A DNA stretch of 64,000 bases, from NCBI RefSeq assembly GCF_004331415.1, contig NZ_SJOP01000003.1, forward strand, positions 248,001 through 312,000. The letters run 5' to 3'. Shown here piece by piece: positions 27,136 to 34,579 of this stretch. The notes below the pieces were generated by a model. The model saw only the letters and a program-made list of their open reading frames with translations. It did no database searches and was not told the origin of the DNA. The position numbers were made by a program, and so were the translations under genes. The stretch comes from Kosakonia quasisacchari. Its GTDB lineage: Bacteria; Pseudomonadota; Gammaproteobacteria; Enterobacterales; Enterobacteriaceae. Numbering within the stretch: position 1 is the stretch's first letter; each line of letters begins with the position of its first letter.

Positions 27136-27160
27136 CGGGGCGCTTTCACGCCCCGTCTTG
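27136..27160 (+). terminator. Terminator of the PRD/SFCGS operon
   Basis: Stem cggggcg / cgccccg with a 6-nt loop followed by a short T-rich tract. It also lies directly after the convergent SDR gene and may serve both. Confidence 0.8.
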
Positions 27161-27994
27161 TTAACCATCGGTTGAGCGGGTAAGCGCCTCCCATGCGTTA
27201 ATCTCCGCGGTGAGTGCAGCCAGTTTTTCACGCACCAGATTGAGCGCATCGCTGCCCAGCAGCAGGTGCGCTGGCAGTGTGTCGCTGTCTATTATCGCCA
27301 GCATGGCGCGAGCCGCTTTGACGGTATCACCGAGCTGTTTTCCGCTTTTTTCCTCGCGCGCCTGGCGAATCGGATCAAAAAGCGCATCGTAATCGGCAAT
27401 GGTGCGGGGTGTGCGGATCATTGAGCGTCCGGCCCACTCGGTACGAAACGATCCCGGTGCTACTGCCGTCACGTGGATACCAAAAGGCTTCACCTCTTTG
27501 CCTAACGTTTCGCTGATCCCTTCCAGCGCGAATTTGCTCCCGCAGTACCAGGCGATGCCTGGCATGGTGATAAAACCGCCCATCGAGGTGATATTGATGA
27601 TGTGCCCGCTGCAGCGCTGACGCATACCGGGCAGCACGGCTTTCATCATGGCTGCGGCACCAAACACATTGACGTCAAATTGGTGGCGCATCTCTGCAAG
27701 CGAGGACTCTTCCATGATCCCCTCATGGCCGTAACCGGCGTTATTTACCAGCACGTCGATTGACCCGATGCGTGATTCAACTTCTGCGATTACGTGATTG
27801 ATTTGCGCAATGTCGGTGACATCAAGCAGGCGGGCAAAAGCCCGAGCCGGCTCGATGGCTTCAAATGCCTGCTGCGCTTCGCGGTTGCGCACCGTACCAA
27901 TGACTTTGTGACCCGCAGCCAGTGCTTCCTGCGCCAGCGCACGACCAAAGCCGCTGCTGACGCCGGTGATGAAAATCGTTTTTACAGATGACAT
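27161..27994 (-). CDS. Short-chain dehydrogenase/reductase
   Basis: A 277-residue classical SDR. The cofactor loop TGVSSGFG starts at residue 10, NNAGYG is near residue 85, the catalytic serine lies in NITSMGG, and YCGSK carries the catalytic tyrosine and lysine. It reduces or oxidises an unknown alcohol/ketone with NAD(P). The start at 27994 has GGAG 8 nt upstream. It is divergent from the AraC-type gene, its likely regulator. Confidence 0.88.
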   Translation of the reverse strand: MSSVKTIFITGVSSGFGRALAQEALAAGHKVIGTVRNREAQQAFEAIEPARAFARLLDVTDIAQINHVIAEVESRIGSIDVLVNNAGYGHEGIMEESSLAEMRHQFDVNVFGAAAMMKAVLPGMRQRCSGHIINITSMGGFITMPGIAWYCGSKFALEGISETLGKEVKPFGIHVTAVAPGSFRTEWAGRSMIRTPRTIADYDALFDPIRQAREEKSGKQLGDTVKAARAMLAIIDSDTLPAHLLLGSDALNLVREKLAALTAEINAWEALTRSTDG

Positions 27995-28086
27995 AACGTC
28001 TACTCCCATGAAAAATGGAAGCTGCATAGTATTCTCTGGCCTGCTGGTTTTTTAGGCCATATCTTCTCTTTTTATTGCCTGATCTT

Positions 28087-29019
28087 ATGAGGTGCGCAGT
28101 GGCTGACATGATTGCGTTGTTAAAAGAGCTTGCCCCGCAGGAGGGGTACAACCTGACCGCGCTGGCAGATGTGCGCATTCTGCGCTCCGATCGCCCACTG
28201 GCCCGCACGCCGGTGCTGTACGATCCGGGCATTGTGATTGTCTGCCAGGGCAGCAAGCGAGGTTATTTCGGTCAGCAGATCTATCTTTATGACGAGCAGC
28301 ACTACCTGGCGGTATCGGTTCCTGTGCCTTTTGTGATGGAAACGGATGCATCGGCAGACCATCCGCTGCTGGCGATTTACATGCATCTGGATTTTCAGGT
28401 CGCCGCAGATGTGATGCTGCAAATTGAACAGCATGGCTTTTCGCAACAGCCCGCTGCGCCGCAAAGCATGATCTCCAGCCCGATGGACGAGACGCTGAAA
28501 GCGGCGGTGCTGCGTTTACTGGAGACGCTCGGTAACCCGCTTGACACGGCGATCCTTGGCCCGGCGCGGGTACGGGAACTCTATTTTCGTGTGTTGACCG
28601 GCGCACAGAGCAATGCGATGCGCGCCGCGTTAGCCTTGCAGGGGCAGTTCGGTAAAATCGGTAAAACGCTGCGTTACATTCATGCGACCTATGCTCAACC
28701 CTTAACGCTGTCGCAACTGGCTCAGCAAGCCGGAATGAGCGTGCCGACGTTCCACAGCCATTTCAAAGGGATAACCCGGATGCCGCCGATGCAGTATGTG
28801 AAATCGGTGCGATTACACCAGGCGCGGATGTTAATGGTTCGCCAGCGACTCACTGCCGCAGCGGCCTGTTACGCAGTCGGTTACGAAAGCCCGTCACAGT
28901 TTAATCGCGAGTTCAAACGGCTCTTCGGTTTACCGCCAGCGGAAGAGGTGAGACGTATGCAAAACAGTTTTGCTGTTCCTCCGGCTCATTCAGCGTCGGA
29001 ATATATCTCGTCGCACTGA
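28087..29019 (+). CDS. AraC-family transcriptional regulator (AraC_N type)
   Basis: A regulator of about 310 residues with the N-terminal AraC_N domain (EGYNLTALADVRILRSD to about residue 165) and a C-terminal double helix-turn-helix (LTLSQLAQQAGMSVPTFHSHFK and SPSQFNREFKRLFG). The exact start is uncertain: ATG at 28087, or GTG at 28099, which has a better-placed TGAGG. It lies divergent from the SDR gene with less than 100 bp between them and probably controls it. The inducer is unknown. Confidence 0.87.
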   Translation: MRCAVADMIALLKELAPQEGYNLTALADVRILRSDRPLARTPVLYDPGIVIVCQGSKRGYFGQQIYLYDEQHYLAVSVPVPFVMETDASADHPLLAIYMHLDFQVAADVMLQIEQHGFSQQPAAPQSMISSPMDETLKAAVLRLLETLGNPLDTAILGPARVRELYFRVLTGAQSNAMRAALALQGQFGKIGKTLRYIHATYAQPLTLSQLAQQAGMSVPTFHSHFKGITRMPPMQYVKSVRLHQARMLMVRQRLTAAAACYAVGYESPSQFNREFKRLFGLPPAEEVRRMQNSFAVPPAHSASEYISSH

Positions 29020-29050
29020 AAGAGCGAGAATGAGAGAGGCTTTCCATAAA

Positions 29051-29087
29051 TGCGCGTAATGCGCATGTAATGCTATATTGCATTACA
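29051..29087. promoter_or_regulatory. Toxin-antitoxin operator: two adjacent palindromes
   Basis: A 15-bp palindrome (tgcgc-gtaat-gcgca, 29051-29065) abuts a 22-bp one with perfect arms tgtaatgc and gcattaca around tatatt (29066-29087). The second centre doubles as a TATATT -10 box. They end 24 bp before the antitoxin ATG, the usual site for autoregulation by RelB/DinJ-type antitoxins. Confidence 0.72.
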
Positions 29088-29111
29088 CATTCTCTTTTTA
29101 CCGGAGGCATA

Positions 29112-29354
29112 ATGGCGACGCTAAATGTTCGACTGGATGACAAACTCAAAGAAGAGGCCTGGCGCGTGCTGGAAAAACTCAATATCACCCCAACCGAAGC
29201 CGTTCGCTTACTGTTTCAATATGTCGCTGAAAACGGGCGTATGCCGATCAAAACAGTGACGGTGAGCGAGGACGAATCGGCGTTGCTGGAGATTGTCCGG
29301 GAGCGGCTGGCGAACCCGCAAAAAGGCATCAAGGTTAATCTGGATGAATTATGA
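29112..29354 (+). CDS. RelB/DinJ-family antitoxin
   Basis: An 80-residue protein with the N-terminal ribbon-helix-helix (MATLNVRLDDKLKEEAWRVL) followed by PTEAVRLLFQYVAENGRMP, characteristic of RelB/DinJ antitoxins that bind their promoter and neutralise a RelE-type mRNA interferase. GGAGG precedes the ATG at 29112. The reading frame is intact, but its toxin partner, which overlaps by 11 bp, is a pseudogene, so this is now an orphan antitoxin. Confidence 0.88.
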   Translation: MATLNVRLDDKLKEEAWRVLEKLNITPTEAVRLLFQYVAENGRMPIKTVTVSEDESALLEIVRERLANPQKGIKVNLDEL

Positions 29355-29627
29355 GCTGGTGTTTGATCCCCGCGCATACAAAGAATGGAAAAACTCGGTG
29401 CCACGGTAAAAACACAGTTCAAAAAGAAACTGGCAGATGTGCTGATTTAACCAGGAATTGAAAAAGCCCGACTGCATCAATTTCCGGATTGCTACAAGAT
29501 CAAATTGCGATCATCAGGCTACCGGTTGGTTTATCAGGTTAGAGACCATGTGGTGACGGTATTCGTTGTGTCTATCGGTAAACGCGAAAAAGCAGCCGCT
29601 TATCAGGATGCCAGCAAGCGGCTCTAA
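29344..29627 (+). pseudogene. RelE-family toxin, inactivated by frameshift and nonsense mutation
   Basis: From ATG 29344 the frame reads MNYELVFDPRAYKEWK and then stops at 29407. Adding one A in the A-run at 29389-29393 restores KKLGATVKTQFKKKLADVLI, a good RelE match, but a TAA at 29448 interrupts this frame too. After it the RelE sequence continues without a break: IEKARLHQF, CYKIKLRSSGYRLVYQV and GKREKAAAY to the stop at 29625-29627. Two independent lesions make functional toxin very unlikely. Confidence 0.85.
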
Positions 29628-29632
29628 TGTGG

Positions 29633-30097
29633 TCAACGCAAGTGGTGCACAACCTGGTTGCTGCTGCCGCGCCAGATAAGCATCGGGTCTTTCAGATCCT
29701 GAACGAATTTGCCGTCGATCAGCACGTTGATCAACTCGACCACTTCCCGCTGCGCGGCGTTCAGTTCGTCCATTTTGTAACCGGTCCACACCCAGATATC
29801 TTTGCCGGGGCACTCGGCACGGATGCGGGTCACCAGCTTTAAAATATCCGGCACGTTTTGCGGGTGCAGCGGATCGCCGCCGGAGAGCGAAATCCCCTGG
29901 CGCTTGATACGCGTGTCGTTGAGATCGGCGATGATCCGATCTTCCATTTCTTTGGTAAACGGCACGCCGGAGTTCAGCCGCCAGGTGCTTTTGTTGTAGC
30001 AACCTGGGCATTCATGTATGCAGCCGGAGACGAACAGCGTGCAGCGCGTGCCGGGGCCGTTGACGATGTCGACAGGGTAGTATTGATGGTAATTCAT
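29633..30097 (-). CDS. nrdG: Anaerobic ribonucleotide reductase activating protein
   Basis: A 154-residue radical-SAM enzyme. C26, C30 and C33 (CIHECPGC) hold the 4Fe-4S cluster, and SGGDPL is the SAM-binding GGE-like motif. It generates the glycyl radical on NrdD. The start at 30097 (MNYHQYYPVD) equals the E. coli length. It lies downstream of nrdD, separated by a 260-bp region with a dispersed palindromic repeat and REP elements, unlike the tight spacing expected of a simple operon. Confidence 0.97.
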   Translation of the reverse strand: MNYHQYYPVDIVNGPGTRCTLFVSGCIHECPGCYNKSTWRLNSGVPFTKEMEDRIIADLNDTRIKRQGISLSGGDPLHPQNVPDILKLVTRIRAECPGKDIWVWTGYKMDELNAAQREVVELINVLIDGKFVQDLKDPMLIWRGSSNQVVHHLR

Positions 30098-30123
30098 GTT
30101 TCCTCGTCGCATTTGGCGCTGTA

Positions 30124-30207
30124 GCTGCGTTGGCTACTCTCGCGCACCCGGGTCACTTACTTATGTAAGCTCCCCGGGATTTACTCGTTTGCCGCCTTGC
30201 TACAACG
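30124..30207. repeat. Dispersed imperfect-palindrome repeat, copy A (nrdD-nrdG)
   Basis: This copy and 59126-59215 share the pattern gctgcgt, ttggct, gcgcaccc, gtcac, gct, gggattt, ttgccgcc and caacg in the same order and spacing. The centre forms a hairpin (cccgggtcacttac against gtaagctccccggg). It is a larger intergenic repeat than a REP element. Confidence 0.72.
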
Positions 30208-30257
30208 TCAACTGCTTAGAGGAAACGTATCAGACAGAAATTGTAGTGGCAGAAAAC

Positions 30258-30349
30258 GTAGGCCCGATAAGCGTAGCGCCATCGGGCAATCAGGTACGGT
30301 AACGTCACTGACCGTGTGCCCGGCGCGGGTAAACGCCATTTACCGGGCG
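30258..30349. repeat. BIME-like pair of REP elements between nrdD and nrdG
   Basis: Two imperfect palindromes lie side by side: gcccgat / atcgggc (30262-30287) and gcccgg / ccgggc (30318-30348). They sit directly after the nrdD stop on the minus strand and may protect the nrdD 3' end or attenuate nrdG. Confidence 0.65.
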
Positions 30350-30357
30350 ACAGGGCG

Positions 30358-32493
30358 TTAATCGATTTGCCCGTTGCCGAGGTGTTTCACACGGCGTTTC
30401 ACTTCTTCCTGCTTGCCAGCGTTGAACGGACGTGCGTCCGGGCTGCCGAGATAGCCGCAAACGCGGCGAGTAACGGAGACGCGGGACGCGTCGTGATTAC
30501 CGCATTTCGGGCAGGTAAAGCCTTTGCTGGTGCATTCGAACTCGCCGGTAAAACCGCACTCGTAACATTCATCGATCGGCGTGTTGGTGCCGTAATACGG
30601 CACATGCTGGTAGCTGTAATCCCAGACATCTTCCAGTGCGCGCAGGTTGTGCTGAATGTTCGGGTATTCGCCGTAGCAGATAAAGCCACCGCTGGCTAAC
30701 GGCGGGTACGGCGCTTCGAAATCGATTTTGTCGTACGGGTTCACCTTTTTCTCGACATCAAGGTGGAAGCTGTTGGTGTAGTAACCTTTATCGGTTACCC
30801 CTTCCACCACGCCGAAATCAGCGGTATCGATACGGCAGAAGCGATCACACAAGTTTTCGCTTGGTGTGCTGTAAAGGCTAAAACCGTAGCCTGTTTCTTC
30901 TTTCCACTGATCAACCGCCTGGCGCAGGCGCTCAACAATCGCTACGCCTTTGGCGCGCAGTGCTTCGCTGTCGTAGATATGTTTATTGCCGGACAGGGCA
31001 TTAATGGTTTCGTGAATGCCGATATAACCCAGCGAAATCGACGCGCGGCCGTTTTTAAAGATGGGTGCAATATCGTCGTCCGCTTTCAGGCGCACACCAC
31101 AAGCCCCTTCCATATAGAGGATTGGCGCAACACGGGCTTTCACCCCTTCGAGGCGCGCGATACGGGTCATCAGCGCTTTTTTCGCCAGTTGCAGGCGGCT
31201 GTCCAGCAGTTTCCAGAACGCTGCTTCATCGCCTTTCGCTTCCAGCGCGATGCGCGGCAGGTTAAGGCTGATTACGCCGAGGTTGTTGCGCCCGTCATGC
31301 ACTAGTTCACCGTTCTCTTCATACACGCCAAGGAAGCTGCGGCAGCCCATCGGCGTTTTAAACGAACCGGTCACTTTCACGACCTGATCGTAATTGAGGA
31401 TGTCCGGGTACATGCGCTTGCTCGCGCACTCCAGCGCCAACTGTTTGATGTCGTAGTTCGGATCGTCAAACTTATGATTCAGGCCGTCGCGGATGGCAAA
31501 CACCAGTTTCGGGAACACGGCGGTTTTACGGTTTTTACCCAAGCCTGCAATGCGGTTACGCAGGATCGACTGCTGGATCAAGCGGGATTCCCAGCTGGTG
31601 CCCAGCCCGAAACCGAAGGTGACAAACGGTGTCTGGCCGTTCGCGGTGTGCAGGGTGTTAACTTCATACTCCAGCGACTGGAACGCGTCGTAACACTCTT
31701 TCTCGGTGCGGCTGTGCGCATAGCCATCGGCATCCGGGATGTTCCACTCGCTGGCGACTCTGCGGTGTTTTTCGAAGCTGGCGCTGACAAACGGTGCCAG
31801 CACTTCGTCGATACGGTTGATGGTGGTGCCGCCATAAATATGGCTGGCGACCTGGGCGATGATCTGCGCGGTGACCGCCGTGGCGGTGGAGATCGATTTT
31901 GGCGGCTCAATCTCCGCGTTGCCCATTTTAAAACCGTGGGTCAGCATGCCCTTCAGATCGATCAGCATGCAGTTGAACATCGGGAAGAACGGGGAGTAGT
32001 CGAGATCGTGGTAGTGGATCTCACCGCGTTCGTGCGCCAGTACCACATCGCGCGGCAGCAAGTGCTGGCGGGCGTAGTGTTTGGCGACAATTCCCGCCAG
32101 CAGATCGCGCTGGGTCGGGATCACTTTACTGTCTTTGTTGGCGTTCTCGTTGAGTAGCGCTGAGTTGGTCTGCTCGACAAGACCGCGAATATCCTGGTTC
32201 AGACGGCCACGTTTCTCACGAGCGATATCGCGGTCGTGGCGATACTCAATGTAGGCGCGCGCCAGTTGCTTGTACGGCCCGGACATCAACTGGTTTTCGA
32301 CGGCAGTCTGGATTTCGCTAATATCGACCTGCGATCGGCCCTGCATCTGACGACGAATAACATCTGCGACGGTGGCGCAATAGTCTGCGTCATCGACTCC
32401 CGCTGCTTTAGCTGCACGCAAAATTGCTTCTTGTATGCGCTCTGAGTTGAACGGCACTTTACAGCCGTCTCGTTTCATCACATGCGGTGTCAT
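30358..32493 (-). CDS. nrdD: Anaerobic ribonucleoside-triphosphate reductase
   Basis: A 711-residue class III reductase that makes dNTPs without oxygen. The N-terminal ATP cone begins MTPHVMKRDGCKVPF; the C-terminus holds the zinc site CYECGFTG plus CPKCG and the glycyl-radical loop RRVCGYLGSPDARPFN. The start at 32493 has GGAG at good spacing and fits E. coli NrdD. NrdG activates it. Upstream lie two perfect DnaA boxes and a pair of NrdR-like boxes. Confidence 0.98.
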   Translation of the reverse strand: MTPHVMKRDGCKVPFNSERIQEAILRAAKAAGVDDADYCATVADVIRRQMQGRSQVDISEIQTAVENQLMSGPYKQLARAYIEYRHDRDIAREKRGRLNQDIRGLVEQTNSALLNENANKDSKVIPTQRDLLAGIVAKHYARQHLLPRDVVLAHERGEIHYHDLDYSPFFPMFNCMLIDLKGMLTHGFKMGNAEIEPPKSISTATAVTAQIIAQVASHIYGGTTINRIDEVLAPFVSASFEKHRRVASEWNIPDADGYAHSRTEKECYDAFQSLEYEVNTLHTANGQTPFVTFGFGLGTSWESRLIQQSILRNRIAGLGKNRKTAVFPKLVFAIRDGLNHKFDDPNYDIKQLALECASKRMYPDILNYDQVVKVTGSFKTPMGCRSFLGVYEENGELVHDGRNNLGVISLNLPRIALEAKGDEAAFWKLLDSRLQLAKKALMTRIARLEGVKARVAPILYMEGACGVRLKADDDIAPIFKNGRASISLGYIGIHETINALSGNKHIYDSEALRAKGVAIVERLRQAVDQWKEETGYGFSLYSTPSENLCDRFCRIDTADFGVVEGVTDKGYYTNSFHLDVEKKVNPYDKIDFEAPYPPLASGGFICYGEYPNIQHNLRALEDVWDYSYQHVPYYGTNTPIDECYECGFTGEFECTSKGFTCPKCGNHDASRVSVTRRVCGYLGSPDARPFNAGKQEEVKRRVKHLGNGQID

Positions 32494-32517
32494 GATCACT
32501 CCATTTTAGAAAACAGG

Positions 32518-32526
32518 TTATCCACA
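32518..32526 (+). promoter_or_regulatory. DnaA box 1 upstream of nrdD
   Basis: A perfect TTATCCACA, 25 bp upstream of the nrdD ATG, in the same orientation as box 2. Confidence 0.6.
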
Positions 32527-32596
32527 ATATGAGGACGCGCAGACTGGTTGGTTATTCATTACTAAAACCAATAAGTTCGTCCCGTCTTGGCCCTTG

Positions 32597-32605
32597 TTAT
32601 CCACA
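32597..32605 (+). promoter_or_regulatory. DnaA box 2 upstream of nrdD
   Basis: A second perfect TTATCCACA, 79 bp from box 1. Two exact strong boxes within 90 bp are very unlikely by chance. Confidence 0.6.
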
Positions 32606-32655
32606 GCGTGTATCGCTTTCGCGGTGGTCAGCTTGTTCGAATAATAGTCGATTAA

Positions 32656-32700
32656 TACAACATATAGGGCCGGGGTGCATTCTAATTTCTATATATAGTG
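32656..32700. promoter_or_regulatory. Paired NrdR-like boxes upstream of nrdD
   Basis: Two AT-rich 16-bp elements, tacaacatatagggcc (32656-32671) and atttctatatatagtg (32685-32700), resemble the NrdR box core (acaCwaTATwTwGtgt) and are 29 bp apart, about three helical turns, as expected for cooperative NrdR binding. NrdR represses ribonucleotide reductase genes when dATP is high. Confidence 0.6.
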
Positions 32701-32825
32701 ATTTGCATCAAACATGTTTGCGCTTTTATTGACTCAGAACAAAGTAAAAACCGGACAGCGCAGAGGACGGGCACTCTGAGGAAATGTAAATTTAGACATT
32801 CAAGTTTTGACTAAAAATTCAACAA

Positions 32826-32853
32826 AAACAGCAGGTTTATGCCTGCTGTTTTT
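32826..32853 (-). terminator. Terminator after treC
   Basis: Stem aacagcagg / cctgctgtt with a short loop, T-rich on both sides. It lies just past the treC stop and can also stop rightward readthrough. Confidence 0.85.
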
Positions 32854-32877
32854 TTGCGCCAGGGAAGTGAAAAACGC

Positions 32878-34533
32878 TTATTTTTGATGCCACCAAACGG
32901 CTTCGAACGGTCGCAGGGTCATTTCACCCGGCGCTGGGGAAACTTCTGCATAGTTGCTGATGACAATCTGCCAGTCACCCGGTAATTTTTCTGGCCGCCA
33001 CGGCTGGAATTGATTGCTGAGGTTGGCGATAACCAACAACGTTTCTCCCTGCCACTGGCGGCGGTAGCACCATAAGTGCGGGTGAGTAGGAAGCAGATCC
33101 TGATAATCGCCCCAACTGAGTATCGGCAAGTTTTTACGCAGGCGAATCAATGACTGGTAGGTATAAAACACCGAATCGCTATCGTTGACCGCGTTTTCGA
33201 CGTTGATTTCCCGATAGTTATCGCACAGACCAATCCACGGATCGGCGGTGGTGAAACCGGCGTTTTTGCGGGCGGTCCACTGCATTGGCGTGCGGCTGTT
33301 ATCGCGCGATTTACTGGCGAGGATCGCCAGCAGTTCTTCCGGCTCGCATCCGGCGGCACGCAGTTCGGCAAACATATTCTGGCTTTCCACATCGCGGTAA
33401 TCGGTAATGCGCGCAAAATGCGGGTTGGTCATGCCAATCTCTTCGCCCTGATAAATGTACGGCGTGCCCTGCATGCCGTGCAGCACCAGCGCCAGCATTT
33501 TGGCGGCGGGTACGCGCAGCACACCTTCATCGCCAAAGCGCGACACAATGCGCGGTTGATCGTGGTTACACCAGAACAGCGCATTCCACGCCACATTGTG
33601 CATCCCTTGTTGCCAGTGGCGGAACAGCGATTTCAATGCCGCAAAATCCGGTTTTGCTAGCGACCATTTTTCGCCGTCGGGATAGTCGACTTTCAGATGG
33701 TGGAAGTTAAACGTCATCGACAATTCGTTGCCGTCGAGCGCACCGTAGCGCTGGCAATGTTCCAGCGTGGTAGAGGACATCTCACCGACAGTCATCAGCT
33801 CGCGCGGGCGAAAAACCTCACGGCTCATCTCTTGCAAAAATTCATGGGCGCGCGGCCCATCGGTATAAAAACGTCGCCCGTCGCCGCTATGATCGTCGGG
33901 GAAATCCTGCTGTTTCGAGATTAAATTCACCACATCGAGACGCAAACCGTCGACACCGCGATCGGCCCAGAACGTGCAGACTTTTTTCAGCTCGTCGCGT
34001 ACCGCCGGGTTTTCCCAGTTGAGATCGGCCTGCTCCGGCGCGAACAGATGCAAATAGTACTGACCGCTCTGGCTGTGCCAGCGCCATGCGCTGCCGCCAA
34101 ATTTCGATCGCCAGTTATTCGGCGGCGTTTCGGGTTCGCCGTCGCGCCAGATATAGAAAGAACGGTATGGGCTTGCCGGATCCTGCGACGCCTGGAACCA
34201 GGCATGCTGCGTCGAGGTGTGGTTGAACACCATATCCAGCACCAGGCGGATACCGCGCTGATGCGCCTGGGCGACCAGTTCATCAAAGTCTGCCAGTGTG
34301 CCGTAAAGCGGATCGATGGCGGTGTAATTCGCCACGTCGTAGCCGTTATCCACCTGCGGGGAAATATAAAATGGCGTCAGCCAGATGGCGTCGACGCCGA
34401 GGGTTTGTAGGTAGTCGAGGCGCGTAATCACGCCGCGTAAATCACCGGTGCCAGTGCCGGTGGTGTCCTGAAAACTTTTTGGGTAAATCTGGTAGATAAC
34501 GCCGTTTTGCCACCAGTGGGGAAGGGTATTCAT
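32878..34533 (-). CDS. treC: Trehalose-6-phosphate hydrolase
   Basis: A 551-residue GH13 enzyme that splits trehalose 6-phosphate into glucose and glucose 6-phosphate. GH13 regions are all present: DMVFNHTS, GLRLDVVNL (nucleophile D), VGEMSS (acid E) and NHDQPR. The start MNTLPHWWQNGVIYQIYPKSF is chosen by family length; the frame is open upstream but overlaps treB. It follows treB by 46 bp in one operon controlled by TreR. Confidence 0.98.
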   Translation of the reverse strand: MNTLPHWWQNGVIYQIYPKSFQDTTGTGTGDLRGVITRLDYLQTLGVDAIWLTPFYISPQVDNGYDVANYTAIDPLYGTLADFDELVAQAHQRGIRLVLDMVFNHTSTQHAWFQASQDPASPYRSFYIWRDGEPETPPNNWRSKFGGSAWRWHSQSGQYYLHLFAPEQADLNWENPAVRDELKKVCTFWADRGVDGLRLDVVNLISKQQDFPDDHSGDGRRFYTDGPRAHEFLQEMSREVFRPRELMTVGEMSSTTLEHCQRYGALDGNELSMTFNFHHLKVDYPDGEKWSLAKPDFAALKSLFRHWQQGMHNVAWNALFWCNHDQPRIVSRFGDEGVLRVPAAKMLALVLHGMQGTPYIYQGEEIGMTNPHFARITDYRDVESQNMFAELRAAGCEPEELLAILASKSRDNSRTPMQWTARKNAGFTTADPWIGLCDNYREINVENAVNDSDSVFYTYQSLIRLRKNLPILSWGDYQDLLPTHPHLWCYRRQWQGETLLVIANLSNQFQPWRPEKLPGDWQIVISNYAEVSPAPGEMTLRPFEAVWWHQK

Positions 34534-34579
34534 CATGATTTCCTGCGAAAACGAAGGGGCGCAAACGCGCCCCAAAAAA

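Larger units (their letters stand above)
32494..32825. other. nrdD upstream control region
   Basis: A 332-bp non-coding region between the nrdD start and the treC terminator. Besides the DnaA and NrdR boxes listed separately, I see no gene. I looked for a complete FNR site (TTGAT-N4-ATCAA) and found only poor half-matches. Confidence 0.6.

Noticed and set aside
31474..32157. 227-codon open frame antisense to nrdD
   Set aside because: Covered by a highly conserved gene; the translation lacks recognisable structure.
32701..32825. FNR site upstream of nrdD
   Set aside because: Only half-matches to TTGAT-N4-ATCAA with wrong spacing were found.
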